Made by a program: the position numbers and the translations under genes. DNA of 27,904 bases from JASSUD01 sp031963225. Lineage in GTDB: Bacteria > Pseudomonadota > Gammaproteobacteria > Burkholderiales > Burkholderiaceae. Below are positions 1 through 9,037 of the stretch, one piece after another. The DNA is taken from assembly GCA_031963225.1 (NCBI GenBank), contig JASSUD010000036.1:1-27904 (forward strand), in the 5' to 3' direction. The notes beneath the pieces were generated by a model. The model was not told the DNA's origin, made no database searches, and saw nothing but the letters and a program-made list of their open reading frames with translations. Each line of letters starts with the position of its first letter. Position 1 is the stretch's first letter.

Positions 1-778
1 CTGCCTGTAGTACACCATCTGCTTTAGGCATAACAAGCGCAGGGTTACGTTGGAAGAAACGTAAGGCCCCCAAAGTGAGATAGGGAGCAGGGGTATCCTG
101 ATTGGACTGCGCAAGCCGAGTAGTACTCCCGCTCAACACATGGCTAATGTGCCGTAACGTATCGGGACGATAGGCCTGCAGCAGGCGCTGTAGTGTGCGG
201 TATTGCACACTACAGCGCGCCAATACCGGTTGCCACGTAATGGGGTGCGCTTGAAGCTTGGCGAGTAGCCAGTCGTCTGCACCAAGCCATCGTGGTTTAG
301 CAAATTGGCCACTTTGTAAGTAGGATTCGAATTGGGCTGCAAGGTATACATCAGAAAGAAGCTTAGACGCATCAGACGATACAGACGTTAGTGGCTGGCT
401 AGGATTATCAGCAGTAACTTGTTGATATTTGAAATCCACCCTCTTTTGGCGGGCTGTGCTCGCAGGTATTTGCGTAGGCTCCGTCTTCATCGTTTTTGCT
501 ATAGCCGCTAACGTTGATAACTGCAGCGTCAATTGTTGTAATACCCGTTCCTGCAGATAGGTATCAAACATCGGCCAAGCAATTTGGCCTACTTTTAAGG
601 ACAATGTATCGATTCGCATCGAACCATATTGGCTCAATACGTCACTGAGCTTGGCGCGTAATTGCTGATGGAATAATGTAGAGCACCGCTGCTGTATCTC
701 TGCCGCCCACCCCTCATCCGTTTGCAATATAAATCGCACCTTCCCAATATGATGTGACTTAGCTTCTTGGCCCCGCAT
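1..778 (-). CDS. afp14: eCIS tape-measure protein, N-terminal part (runs off left edge)
   Basis: An uninterrupted minus-strand frame of 259 codons starts at an ATG at 778 and leaves the window at base 1, so the C-terminus is missing. The N-terminus (residues ~8-65) has the form typical of the contractile-injection-system tape-measure family: a short 'HHIGKVRFIL' strand, a helix ending near 'FHQQLRAKLSDVLSQYG', then 'MRIDTLSLKVGQI'. Afp14/Pvc14 proteins set the length of the tube and sheath. An AGGA Shine-Dalgarno lies at 789-792. It is the last operon gene seen here; afp15 (AAA ATPase) and afp16 would normally follow to the left. It is separated from the afp13-like gene by a reverse-transcriptase remnant on the other strand, so it may need its own promoter or read-through. 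The family call rests on the N-terminal pattern and on its place in the operon. Confidence 0.8.
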   Translation of the reverse strand, partial: MRGQEAKSHHIGKVRFILQTDEGWAAEIQQRCSTLFHQQLRAKLSDVLSQYGSMRIDTLSLKVGQIAWPMFDTYLQERVLQQLTLQLSTLAAIAKTMKTEPTQIPASTARQKRVDFKYQQVTADNPSQPLTSVSSDASKLLSDVYLAAQFESYLQSGQFAKPRWLGADDWLLAKLQAHPITWQPVLARCSVQYRTLQRLLQAYRPDTLRHISHVLSGSTTRLAQSNQDTPAPYLTLGALRFFQRNPALVMPKADGVLQA

Positions 779-837
779 GCTTTAGAGTTCCTATATAAAA
801 TCCACGTTTTTTACACTGGGTATAGCACGGGGATGCG

Positions 838-1245
838 ATGAAGCGGCTTCCGATCACTGCAGAGATACTAGAGCAGGCCGATAGTACGTTTGCGCAGAAC
901 GCGAATATTCGATACAACTGCTATATGGATGCCTTTCTCCTCCTTGCACGCACTCGTTGGCAACCGCGCCGAGCGGTACGGCGTTTGAATCTATTTTTTC
1001 ATGCATTTGGTTTTCAGCAACATCCAGACAAAACTTTTATTGGGAAGACTGAAAAAGGGTTTGACTGGATGAGATATTTTTTTACTGCGCAAGGCACTGT
1101 TTCCATCAGCCTGCGCGCTTGGACAAAACACCTAATTACACTCTGCCAGCATTATGAGCAAACGCGCCGCATGCCGTGGTATAAGCGATGGCGGCGTGTG
1201 GCGGAGTATCGCCTGCGGTGGGTTAGTCGATGGGCAGGACCGTAG
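838..1245 (+). pseudogene. Reverse transcriptase C-terminal remnant (catalytic motif broken)
   Basis: This 135-residue frame matches only the end of a bacterial reverse transcriptase: the active-site region at residues 29-32, then a stretch 'FGFQQHPDKTFIGKTEKGFDW' like the conserved segment after the palm motif (group II intron / retron-type RTs read 'G..l...Kt......GF.FLG'). The expected Y-x-D-D box reads YMDA here, so the second catalytic aspartate is lost. The fingers and the first half of the palm are missing: a TAG stop lies in frame at 823, and the afp14 gene begins 60 bases upstream on the other strand. It is therefore a dead fragment. No intron-like RNA or non-coding msr/msd structure was recognised around it. 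The family is fairly sure; the exact RT class is not. Confidence 0.7.
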
Positions 1246-1279
1246 GCGGGAGTTGCGTCGCCTGTGGATATAATATGTG

Positions 1280-2236
1280 CTAGTCGTGTATCGCATCTGA
1301 CTGTCCGGTGTACTTGATGAAGTGCGTCCACCTTGACAGCACCCCCAAACTCTCTATCACGTCGTCCAACACGTCCCGGAACGGCCAATATCCGTACGGA
1401 GAATTCCCCGTTCTCCCATCCCTTATCTCCTCCACCATTTCCTCTACTATCCCCCTCCTCTCTTCCTCTGTAACCGGTTCAATTTTCTGCCGATACATCG
1501 CAAAACTCCATGCTACAAACGCCCCCACAAACCCGCCGTACCCTGCCTCGACAATATCCTCCACTGTAGCTTTACCCTCTGCCACCTCCCTCTCAATTTT
1601 GGGGCTCTCACTCTTCCACCTCTCCAATACCTTGATCAATTCTCCGTATTCCTCAGTCTCCCATAATTTCCTGACATCCTCCGACATAAAACTTTTACCT
1701 AAAATACTCTCCACATTCTCCAACTTCTCCATCCTTCGCGTCTCGTTACCGCCATCGCCTAGTACTTGAAGCATCCAATCCGGGCCTTCGCTAACACTCC
1801 AAGGTCTGGAAATATCTCTCTTCTTCCCTGTGTACATAGTTAACATGCCTTTAAACAGGTTTGCAGTATCGACGCCTAACTGACCCGCGGTGTTGTAGGT
1901 TAGATAAGAACCCTCCGCTAAATTTACCTTTAATCTCCCTTCATTGTTGATTTTCAAACCGGGACCAGGTCCTTTCTTTTTTTGATCCGGTGACTGTCCA
2001 ACCGCCTTTCGTCCATAGTCTGCGATATCAATCAAGTCAGAAAAATCCCTCGCCCGTGGAATACATTGCGCACCGAACCTACCCTTAATAACCTTTATTT
2101 CTGGACCAACTGCTTTCATTGTGTTTGGCAAAGTAACCTCTATTTCTGGAACGAATGCTACCGGTTGGTTACTGGGCGAATTTTGATTTCCATTTTTTGA
2201 ATTACCACTTGAGCTTGAAGCCGGCTGATCACTCAT
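1280..2236 (-). CDS. Short tail-fibre-like eCIS protein in the afp13 position (possible cargo)
   Basis: A 318-residue protein with a GGAG ribosome-binding site nine bases before the ATG. Residues 1-27 are low-complexity Ser/Asn/Gln. Residues ~60-82 ('RDFSDLIDIADYGRKAVGQ') resemble the conserved N-terminal block that I recall from Afp13/Pvc13-type fibres. Residues ~90-126 look like two short shaft repeats ('GPGLKINNEGRLKVNLAEGS' followed by a similar unit). After residue ~135 no fibre repeats continue; the rest is a charged, helical domain of about 180 residues that I do not recognise, with a short hydrophobic stretch at ~235-250. Known Afp13 fibres are considerably longer. The gene lies exactly between afp12 and afp14, where the host-binding fibre belongs. 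A cargo protein using a fibre-type or disordered N-terminus for loading is the main alternative. Function of the C-terminal domain is unknown. Confidence 0.6.
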   Translation of the reverse strand: MSDQPASSSSGNSKNGNQNSPSNQPVAFVPEIEVTLPNTMKAVGPEIKVIKGRFGAQCIPRARDFSDLIDIADYGRKAVGQSPDQKKKGPGPGLKINNEGRLKVNLAEGSYLTYNTAGQLGVDTANLFKGMLTMYTGKKRDISRPWSVSEGPDWMLQVLGDGGNETRRMEKLENVESILGKSFMSEDVRKLWETEEYGELIKVLERWKSESPKIEREVAEGKATVEDIVEAGYGGFVGAFVAWSFAMYRQKIEPVTEEERRGIVEEMVEEIRDGRTGNSPYGYWPFRDVLDDVIESLGVLSRWTHFIKYTGQSDAIHD

Positions 2237-2939
2237 TATTCAATCTCCAATTTATTTTAAATATCTTTTTAATTCTTACTGAATACATGCATCAATTATG
2301 GGCTACATAGAAAAAGCGCAAGGCTTGCGTGCTTATCAATTTTATATTGATAAATACCGCCACCTCATTCTATAAATGCACGCTATGCCATTATCAAGAT
2401 GTTTTTTAATACCTGATTGATAAAATTGCTTAAGAGTATAGTGTGTTATGGGCAGTTCATTGTTTCGCCATATAAAATAAGAGCGTTACTACACCCTATA
2501 ACTAAGTAGTAGTCGCGAAAGCCTGCCTATATATCGGCTAATATCCATAATATATCATGACTGGAATGCGAAGCCAGCGACGCATTTTCCTCTAATTAAA
2601 CTGATTATTAAATTTATACAGTATCTCTTTACATCCCAGAAAATGTACTCAGGTTTTCGCCTAATTATTAGAAAAATATTTGCTTAATTGCAGTCTACAT
2701 TTGTGAACCGAGCGAGGTGCTTCTAGAGTTTTTGCGTGCGTTCTATCCTTTTATACGAATAGAATGGTAATCAAATAGGTTTTTTGCCAGTGCGCATAGG
2801 TCAGCAAGAAAAGCCCCTTCTACAAAAGCATCTTATCGATATGTATAGACATGGCCTCATCCGGATTCTCTTCTCTTCCGCAAAAACCATAACGAGTATA
2901 GGGTTTACTACTCAAAAAAATGGACTTGCCATTCCTAGT
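2237..2939. other. Long non-coding gap between afp12 and the fibre-like gene
   Basis: About 700 bases without a convincing gene, AT-rich and with stops in all frames. It breaks an otherwise tightly packed operon. The part next to the fibre-like gene holds two adjacent inverted repeats (listed separately). It may contain a separate promoter for the fibre-like gene or the remains of deleted DNA; neither can be shown by eye. No T-tailed hairpin was found after the afp12 stop. Confidence 0.5.
2317..2353. promoter_or_regulatory. Two adjacent inverted repeats upstream of the fibre-like gene
   Basis: The first is CGCAAG-G-CTTGCG (2317-2329). The second is TTATCAAT-TTTAT-ATTGATAA (2333-2353), with perfect 8-base arms. 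They lie 80-117 bases before the ATG at 2236. No T-tract follows on either strand, so a terminator is unlikely. An operator or another protein-binding site is possible. Confidence 0.35.
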
Positions 2940-5900
2940 TTAGCCAGCATTTGGTACAAAAAATATCCCTGTTTCCCCCACTTCATCATCACCCCATCGT
3001 CGTCTGGATGCCCTATTAGCATTAATATAGTCGTCTCTAAACTCACTATTATCTGGCGCAATCATCATCATACCAATACCGTTAATTGGTGTAGGACGTT
3101 CACCTAATGATAAATCCGAAAGTAATTCATACGGTATCGCCCCCCAACGTGAGGTGCCTTCGTCTTGCCATTGCGCATACTTATCTGCAAAACGCTCAAA
3201 TTTTTCTTCACTAAACCAATGAATTTTGGCTGAAATATGGTAAGGAACTTCTTCTGATATTATTTTCTTCACCCATTCTTCCGTAGCATAAGGGTCGATT
3301 GCACCTTTTAACCATGTTTGACTAAACACTACGCTGATTGCAAAATTAAAATTGCTTCCTATTTTATTTTTTTTTATATAAAAAATATCTTTATTTTTAT
3401 TAATTTTATGCCTTCCACCTTTTAATGTGAAACCATTTATTGCGGGGTTAACTGACTCAACTTCGGCTAAGAAATCATTTTTTCCTATTTCTTTTGAAAC
3501 TATGATAATTTCATCTCCTGGGTTCAAACATGTGTCTGACACCATCCACTGTTTATTTTTTTCATCCAATTTTATTGGATGTGCTTTATCTTTTAACCAA
3601 ATAATGCTTGGGTGTAGGTTTATATTTTCTTTTTTAATTTTGCCAATACTGTTTATCGTGTTTTTTAGCTGCATATTATTGCGCAGATAAAATATAATCT
3701 GATCTTTATCATCATGTGCCTCATCTATCTTTACGCTGAAGACAGTATGGCTTTTTATTTTTATATCTACTATTTGTCCTTCCTTAAAAGCTAATTTTCT
3801 TTGCTTTCTGTTTATGGTAATCGTTAATTTTTCTTCTGTTAAAGAAAATTGCTTCACAAGATTACATGATTGTAATTTTCTTTTTAAATTATTAATATAT
3901 TCTTCTGAATTGCTATTTATATAATTTTCAAGCTGTTCATGCTCATTCAAATAAACGACAATTTCTTTTTCATTAGTATAATTTGCCTTTACATCGATAA
4001 AAACATATTTATCCAATTTCAAATTAATATATTTCCATTTTTGCAATCCGGATGACGTCTCCATTATTATTTTAATGCTCGATGCATTGGGATCCTTCAT
4101 AATTCTAGTAATATTTTCCCATTTTGATTCATCCTTTTCCGCATCAAGAAAAATCTTGGGCAGCAGTGCGCGGTGCTCTACAATATAAAATGGGGGATTA
4201 TTTGGATAGTCAAATTTCTTTTTGACGTCCTTTTGGATTTTCCAGAATAATTCCACGTCATACCCTATTCTGGCCGCAATGCGCCGCTGCAAAGCAGATA
4301 CCGCATTCATCTGAATACTGGCCCGTTCATAGCCAAGTTCGCCTTGCTGTGCCAAGTAGGCGCGTTGTATAGAGAGCAGATTTTTTTTGCAGGCCTCTTT
4401 TCTCCCTTCTAAAAAAACTTTTAATAGAGGAGGCGCACCGAAGTAACTCAGTAGATAATTGATGATTGCTTGTTCTTTATCATGATCTTGAGCTTTATTC
4501 TTTAAAATGGTAATCAACTCAGCATTAGAACTTTGCTCTCGCTTTATAAAATCTAAGTGCTTACCCCAAACTTGATTATTATTTTTATCATGCTCAAATG
4601 ACAACAATTCCGGTAATAAAGCCAATTGAGCGCAGCCATCGGCCAATTGCTGCTCGAAGAGTAATAAGAATTGACGCAGTTGTGCTTGCTTTGGATCTGG
4701 ATTAGGTGCGTGCAAACCGTAACAGGGTGGGAGGTATTTTCTGGCTTCGTGATAGTCAATAGGATTGCGATAACGCGGGCGAGGCTGTGGCACACTTTGC
4801 GAATCTATCAATGGGGTATGCAGGCGATCTATACGCTCGTGCATTTTTTTTGCATCTGGCATGACGCGACGGCCATGGTGGAGCAAGATCACTTGTTTGC
4901 TCAATGCTTTGATATCGTCCGGAGTATTGAAAGTTTTCCCTTGCCAAATCTGAAGGTATTTATTAGCCGGTATAGTGCAGCTCCATTCCACATCGACAGA
5001 ATCGCATTCCTTGCCAAAACCCAATTTTTGTATACGTTTGATGCCCTTAATCTCTAACAGGTCATTGACTAATCGACTGATCGTAATTGGTAATTCGTCA
5101 GCATAATTCCGCCGTTTTGGGAGTTCAGGAAGCCATCCATTTTTGAGCTGTGGCCCTTGATAAATATCTTCGTTTTTCTTTCCAAGCTTGGTGAGCTCGC
5201 TTACGGTTAGATGCGAGACAACTGGACAAACCATTGCTTGTGCCTTTGTTAAAACCTGCACCATAACCTCTTCCGGATTTTGACAGTCATCATCTAGTTC
5301 GATATCAGCCCGAAATACAGATTCTGTGTGCGGTTTAACCCATATTATGTCCCTCACTTCTTCACAAAAATTGCGATGGGTTTCCAAAAACTGTTCTAAC
5401 TGCGGTTGAGCGCGTTCTTGGGTCATCCCTAAATTGAGTTCGACATAGAGATCAAAGCCCCCCAACACTACCTGCTCTTGAATATCCTCAACAGCCGAAT
5501 CAATCGCGTCGCCTGGATATACTAATAGCCATTCCCTTTTTTTGGAGTCATACCAATATCGTGGATGTTTTTCTACGGGCTCTTTCGTCAATTGCACATT
5601 TCTAAAATAGAAATCGTGATGCGTGTATTTACGCTTATTTTTTGTATCATCCAAACTGTGCAAATCAAGTAAAGCGCGCCGGTAGTCGTCTTCGGTAATT
5701 GGACCACTGGTTAGCATGTTTTCTGGCGCAAACTTTTTACTAAAAATCTCCGCTGTGCCGGATTCAGGCGTGAGTAAATCTTCCAACGGTAAGGTATGGC
5801 GGTATGCCAGATCAGAAACGCCATAGCATAACGCTTGCAGCAGGGTAATACCTGGATCATGCTCGGCTAGATCAGACCAAGTCCCGCTAGCATAATCGCT

Positions 5901-5984
5901 TATTATCTGCTTGGCTTGCTCTAACAGGGTGTCAAAATGAATACGATTATGCACATCTTCAGAGGGCGTAAGGCTGTTTGCCAT
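2940..5984 (-). CDS. afp12: eCIS baseplate wedge protein (Afp12-like)
   Basis: A 1014-residue protein in the position and of the size of Afp12/Pvc12 (phage gp7-like role), which with Afp11 forms the baseplate wedges. The N-terminus (residues ~35-66) carries the family signature 'W.DLAEHDPGITLLQALCYG' followed by 'DLAYRHTL'. The C-terminal part has 'EEVPYHISAKIHWFSEEKFE', matching the usual 'E-P-H-I....W......F..F' block before the end. Residues ~610-880 (3350-4150) are strikingly Lys/Asn/Ile-rich and AT-rich compared with both flanks, suggesting a divergent or inserted domain. The start has AGGAAC as Shine-Dalgarno and lies 15 bases after the afp11 stop, so the two are probably co-translated. 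A gap of 700 bases follows it. Confidence 0.85.
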   Translation of the reverse strand: MANSLTPSEDVHNRIHFDTLLEQAKQIISDYASGTWSDLAEHDPGITLLQALCYGVSDLAYRHTLPLEDLLTPESGTAEIFSKKFAPENMLTSGPITEDDYRRALLDLHSLDDTKNKRKYTHHDFYFRNVQLTKEPVEKHPRYWYDSKKREWLLVYPGDAIDSAVEDIQEQVVLGGFDLYVELNLGMTQERAQPQLEQFLETHRNFCEEVRDIIWVKPHTESVFRADIELDDDCQNPEEVMVQVLTKAQAMVCPVVSHLTVSELTKLGKKNEDIYQGPQLKNGWLPELPKRRNYADELPITISRLVNDLLEIKGIKRIQKLGFGKECDSVDVEWSCTIPANKYLQIWQGKTFNTPDDIKALSKQVILLHHGRRVMPDAKKMHERIDRLHTPLIDSQSVPQPRPRYRNPIDYHEARKYLPPCYGLHAPNPDPKQAQLRQFLLLFEQQLADGCAQLALLPELLSFEHDKNNNQVWGKHLDFIKREQSSNAELITILKNKAQDHDKEQAIINYLLSYFGAPPLLKVFLEGRKEACKKNLLSIQRAYLAQQGELGYERASIQMNAVSALQRRIAARIGYDVELFWKIQKDVKKKFDYPNNPPFYIVEHRALLPKIFLDAEKDESKWENITRIMKDPNASSIKIIMETSSGLQKWKYINLKLDKYVFIDVKANYTNEKEIVVYLNEHEQLENYINSNSEEYINNLKRKLQSCNLVKQFSLTEEKLTITINRKQRKLAFKEGQIVDIKIKSHTVFSVKIDEAHDDKDQIIFYLRNNMQLKNTINSIGKIKKENINLHPSIIWLKDKAHPIKLDEKNKQWMVSDTCLNPGDEIIIVSKEIGKNDFLAEVESVNPAINGFTLKGGRHKINKNKDIFYIKKNKIGSNFNFAISVVFSQTWLKGAIDPYATEEWVKKIISEEVPYHISAKIHWFSEEKFERFADKYAQWQDEGTSRWGAIPYELLSDLSLGERPTPINGIGMMMIAPDNSEFRDDYINANRASRRRWGDDEVGETGIFFVPNAG

Positions 5985-5999
5985 GGTTGTTCCTATACT

Positions 6000-8900
6000 T
6001 TAAAAAGTTAAGATCCATATTTCTTCTGGTTTGGAACTCTCCAAGATGGTCTGTTCCTGCCCTTGGCTGTCCTTAATCGTGAGCGTATTCACACGTTTCA
6101 CAAAATCCAGCTGCTGGATAAATTTGATCATTTCGAATTTATCGAAGTGGGCGCCAGTTTTTACAACGCTTTTGTGATCCCAACCCCAAGGCATGTAGCG
6201 ATACTGCAAGGCTTTCTCTAATTGATGCTGCGCATAGTCTTGATTAACGTGTGCGGCAAAGTCCACATTGTAGGAAATGTTAGGATAATTATTAAAATTA
6301 CCTGATTTATTATCTGACTCATTGTTTACGTCATCATCTTCTTCACCATATTGATAATCTGATTGATTAATGCCTCCTATGATCATGGTAACCTTCACCT
6401 CTATGTAACTCGGATTTTCCAGCTTCAAATTCAACCACGGCGACGCGATACTGCGCACAAACTCGGTCATTCGCTCAAGCCGAGCAAGATTGAACACCGG
6501 TTTGAGCGAATTGTTGTTATCCATTTTTCCGTTAGCTGGAATAACTACTAAGCGTTGTGTCGGATACTCTAGAGCCTTTTCGACAGGCGCAGGCTCTGCG
6601 AGACGTACATCATGGACTTCTGGATATTTTTCGTGTAGCAGCGTAGTGATATTGCGCCAAGTTAGTGCACGGCCACGGTGTTTTAAATGTTTGGCCGCGC
6701 GCTGTAAAAATTCAGGCGTTGACTCTGGCGCTCGCCCACCATGCGAGGGCCAAGGCTGTATGATTGCGTTGAGCCCGTCTATATTTTTGACCGTCCGCGT
6801 AATCGTAAAAGCGGGCAAAGCTTGTTCAAAATGCGCGGCCTCAAGCGAATTGCCATCTACTAGCGTCGCCGTCGTACTGTTAGTATGCAGGCCGAACAAC
6901 CTAGGATAGCTAGAAGGAGAATGATTATTTACTTTTGACGAATTCTCTTTCGATGGAGGTGTCACTACCCCCCGTATCCAGTAACGGCCACTCGGCATCC
7001 AAGGCGCCTCTTTTGATGCATCAAGTGGTAATAGCGAAGACCATAAGCCGGATTCAAACAAGCCATTGCTCTGGTCATAGACAGTCTTATTGAATGATTT
7101 CCAGACATTATCTGTATGTAGATACTGCCATTGCACTTCTAACGCATGTGGGCTATGTAATTGCCAATATAAATTTATATTCTGCCCGGGAAGAATGCCG
7201 GTAAAACCTAGATAGAGTTGAGGATTTTTAGCATCTTTATCCTCCATACCGTCGGCGTCCTTCCGATAACCGAACGGTGTGAGTAGATACTGATTATTGG
7301 TCAGATTATTATCTGTACAGGAGTAATCAACTTTTAGCGCTTTCAGTTGTGGCGTGTAGGGCGGGTTAATTTCTGGTGGCGGGATTACCTCTGTTGTGAA
7401 GACTTTGTATCCCACCGCTTCTTCTGCCAGGTCTAGCCACGCTAGACGGTCTTGAGTATTCTCCCGCGTTTTAAACGTGTTTTTTAGGTGCGAATTTGCC
7501 AGTGCCTTTGGATATTCCCGATGCAGAAAATCCTGTTTGCCCAATTCAATACGTACCCATCTAGGCCCATCTTTAGGGTCTAGACTGTTAGTAGGCTCGG
7601 TAGCCACGGCTAGTGCCGGCGGAATGCGGACCAAAATTTCTTTTTCAGTTGGAGCAATACCCAACTCATTACCATTAAATAAAGACTTATCCCTATTAAC
7701 AAATACCGAGCTGCTAGCTGAGCATAATCCACTTTTGACAACGAATGCGTCATTACTTTTAGGTTTATTAGTATATGATTTATACCACTCCTCAAATGAA
7801 ATTTTCGGCAAATCGTCCCATTGTGGTGTCAAAGTTAATTTAATTGCAAACGGATTCGCATACCAATCAGGTGAAAATAGATTAAAGCCTGATCCTGTCC
7901 TCGGAAGTAGTCCAAACGGATAGCTTTTTTCATTAATCTGTGCTATGCCATCGTCGGTGCTCATTAATACATTTTGCAGATTCTCAACCTTAACCCTAAT
8001 AGATGCTATCTGTGGCACCGGCTTACCATCCGCGCGCGTTATCTTTAATAAGGGTGCAGTCGCCATCGGGCCTGTTGTTGGATACCCATCTAGACCAGGT
8101 GCTGGGTTGATTGGTCCTAGCTCAGGCGATATTGTCAGTTTTAATGTCATTCCATCATTTTTTATTGCTTCTGGATCAATGGTCAGCCATTTACCCTCAC
8201 TACTCAGTTGTACCGTGACAGCAGCGCTCTGCTCTATCACCTTATTAAACGTGACGGTGACAATGCGTGTTCCCCCAGACATTGCTAACACAGGCGAACT
8301 CACCACACGCCCCTGTTTGGCTATTGCCTTGCTTTCCTCTTGCTGCAGCTCAAACAGCCTGACACCTCCCTCTGGCCAAGGCATGGACATACTTTTATCG
8401 AAGGATATTTGAGCATACTGCGTCCCTGCTTCCAGCTCAGATCCGCCACTAGCCACTTTATCCCTACGCCTTACCCACCGCAAATCAGTCCATTCTCCCT
8501 GATTAGCAAGCACAGGAGCATCAAGTTGGTAGCGTTTTGGCATACCTTGGCTGTCTTGCCCTGCATCTAATTCTAGTCCTTTGGACAGCATCAACTGCGT
8601 CGTGCCTTTTGTGAGGGAGCAAGACACCACCACTTGATCAGGAGTCATGCCGTGTTCAGTCAACCCAAGTACCTTGCGGTAATATAGTTGTCGATGTGCG
8701 TCGGGAAAAGCATTGAGTAATTGGCGTGGCGTTTCAAGCAGTTTGTAAAATGCCAGCAAAAAAGCTTTGTGTGGCTGTAGCTTGCCGTCGGACAGCGTTG
8801 GATTATTTAGCAGTTTGACTAATTCTTCAGGGGCCGTTTTTGCAAACATAACATCACCCCAAGTCTTATCCGTTGCTTCCCCTTTGTCATCAACGAACGG

Positions 8901-9002
8901 TATAAGCTGGCAATACTCTTTAAACTCAGTCAAACGCTGCAACGTATCACGATCATCTAGCACAAACTGGCTATCTTCTTGAGGTACATCTACCCTATGC
9001 AT
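6000..9002 (-). CDS. afp11: eCIS baseplate protein (Afp11-like, phage gp6/J family)
   Basis: A 1000-residue baseplate component. Around residues 760-800 it has the diagnostic segment 'AAKHLKHRGRALTWRNITTL' followed by 'HEKYPEVHDVRLAEPAP'; this 'H+.Ra.t..D/N.E.l....P.v..v+c' pattern is typical of the Afp11/Pvc11 and phage baseplate-J-like family. The N-terminal half contains long beta-rich segments without a motif I can name. In phage T4 and in PVC the homologue forms the wedge core joining the hub (spike, gp25) to the fibres. The start ATG at 9002 has GAGAGA about seven bases upstream, and the gene begins 36 bases after the stop of afp10. It is conserved in length with Serratia-type homologues as far as I can judge, and it is unbroken. 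Confidence 0.85.
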   Translation of the reverse strand: MHRVDVPQEDSQFVLDDRDTLQRLTEFKEYCQLIPFVDDKGEATDKTWGDVMFAKTAPEELVKLLNNPTLSDGKLQPHKAFLLAFYKLLETPRQLLNAFPDAHRQLYYRKVLGLTEHGMTPDQVVVSCSLTKGTTQLMLSKGLELDAGQDSQGMPKRYQLDAPVLANQGEWTDLRWVRRRDKVASGGSELEAGTQYAQISFDKSMSMPWPEGGVRLFELQQEESKAIAKQGRVVSSPVLAMSGGTRIVTVTFNKVIEQSAAVTVQLSSEGKWLTIDPEAIKNDGMTLKLTISPELGPINPAPGLDGYPTTGPMATAPLLKITRADGKPVPQIASIRVKVENLQNVLMSTDDGIAQINEKSYPFGLLPRTGSGFNLFSPDWYANPFAIKLTLTPQWDDLPKISFEEWYKSYTNKPKSNDAFVVKSGLCSASSSVFVNRDKSLFNGNELGIAPTEKEILVRIPPALAVATEPTNSLDPKDGPRWVRIELGKQDFLHREYPKALANSHLKNTFKTRENTQDRLAWLDLAEEAVGYKVFTTEVIPPPEINPPYTPQLKALKVDYSCTDNNLTNNQYLLTPFGYRKDADGMEDKDAKNPQLYLGFTGILPGQNINLYWQLHSPHALEVQWQYLHTDNVWKSFNKTVYDQSNGLFESGLWSSLLPLDASKEAPWMPSGRYWIRGVVTPPSKENSSKVNNHSPSSYPRLFGLHTNSTTATLVDGNSLEAAHFEQALPAFTITRTVKNIDGLNAIIQPWPSHGGRAPESTPEFLQRAAKHLKHRGRALTWRNITTLLHEKYPEVHDVRLAEPAPVEKALEYPTQRLVVIPANGKMDNNNSLKPVFNLARLERMTEFVRSIASPWLNLKLENPSYIEVKVTMIIGGINQSDYQYGEEDDDVNNESDNKSGNFNNYPNISYNVDFAAHVNQDYAQHQLEKALQYRYMPWGWDHKSVVKTGAHFDKFEMIKFIQQLDFVKRVNTLTIKDSQGQEQTILESSKPEEIWILTF

Positions 9003-9037
9003 ACTTATCTCTCAATAAAGAAATCGTGTGGAGGTTG

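Noticed and set aside
1308..1769. Plus-strand frame of 153 codons
   Set aside because: Antisense to the fibre-like gene, no Shine-Dalgarno, Ser/Thr-rich text typical of a shadow frame.
2784..3107. Plus-strand frame of 107 codons across the end of afp12
   Set aside because: About half is antisense to afp12; no recognised motif or start signal. A transposase remnant was considered but no motif supports it.
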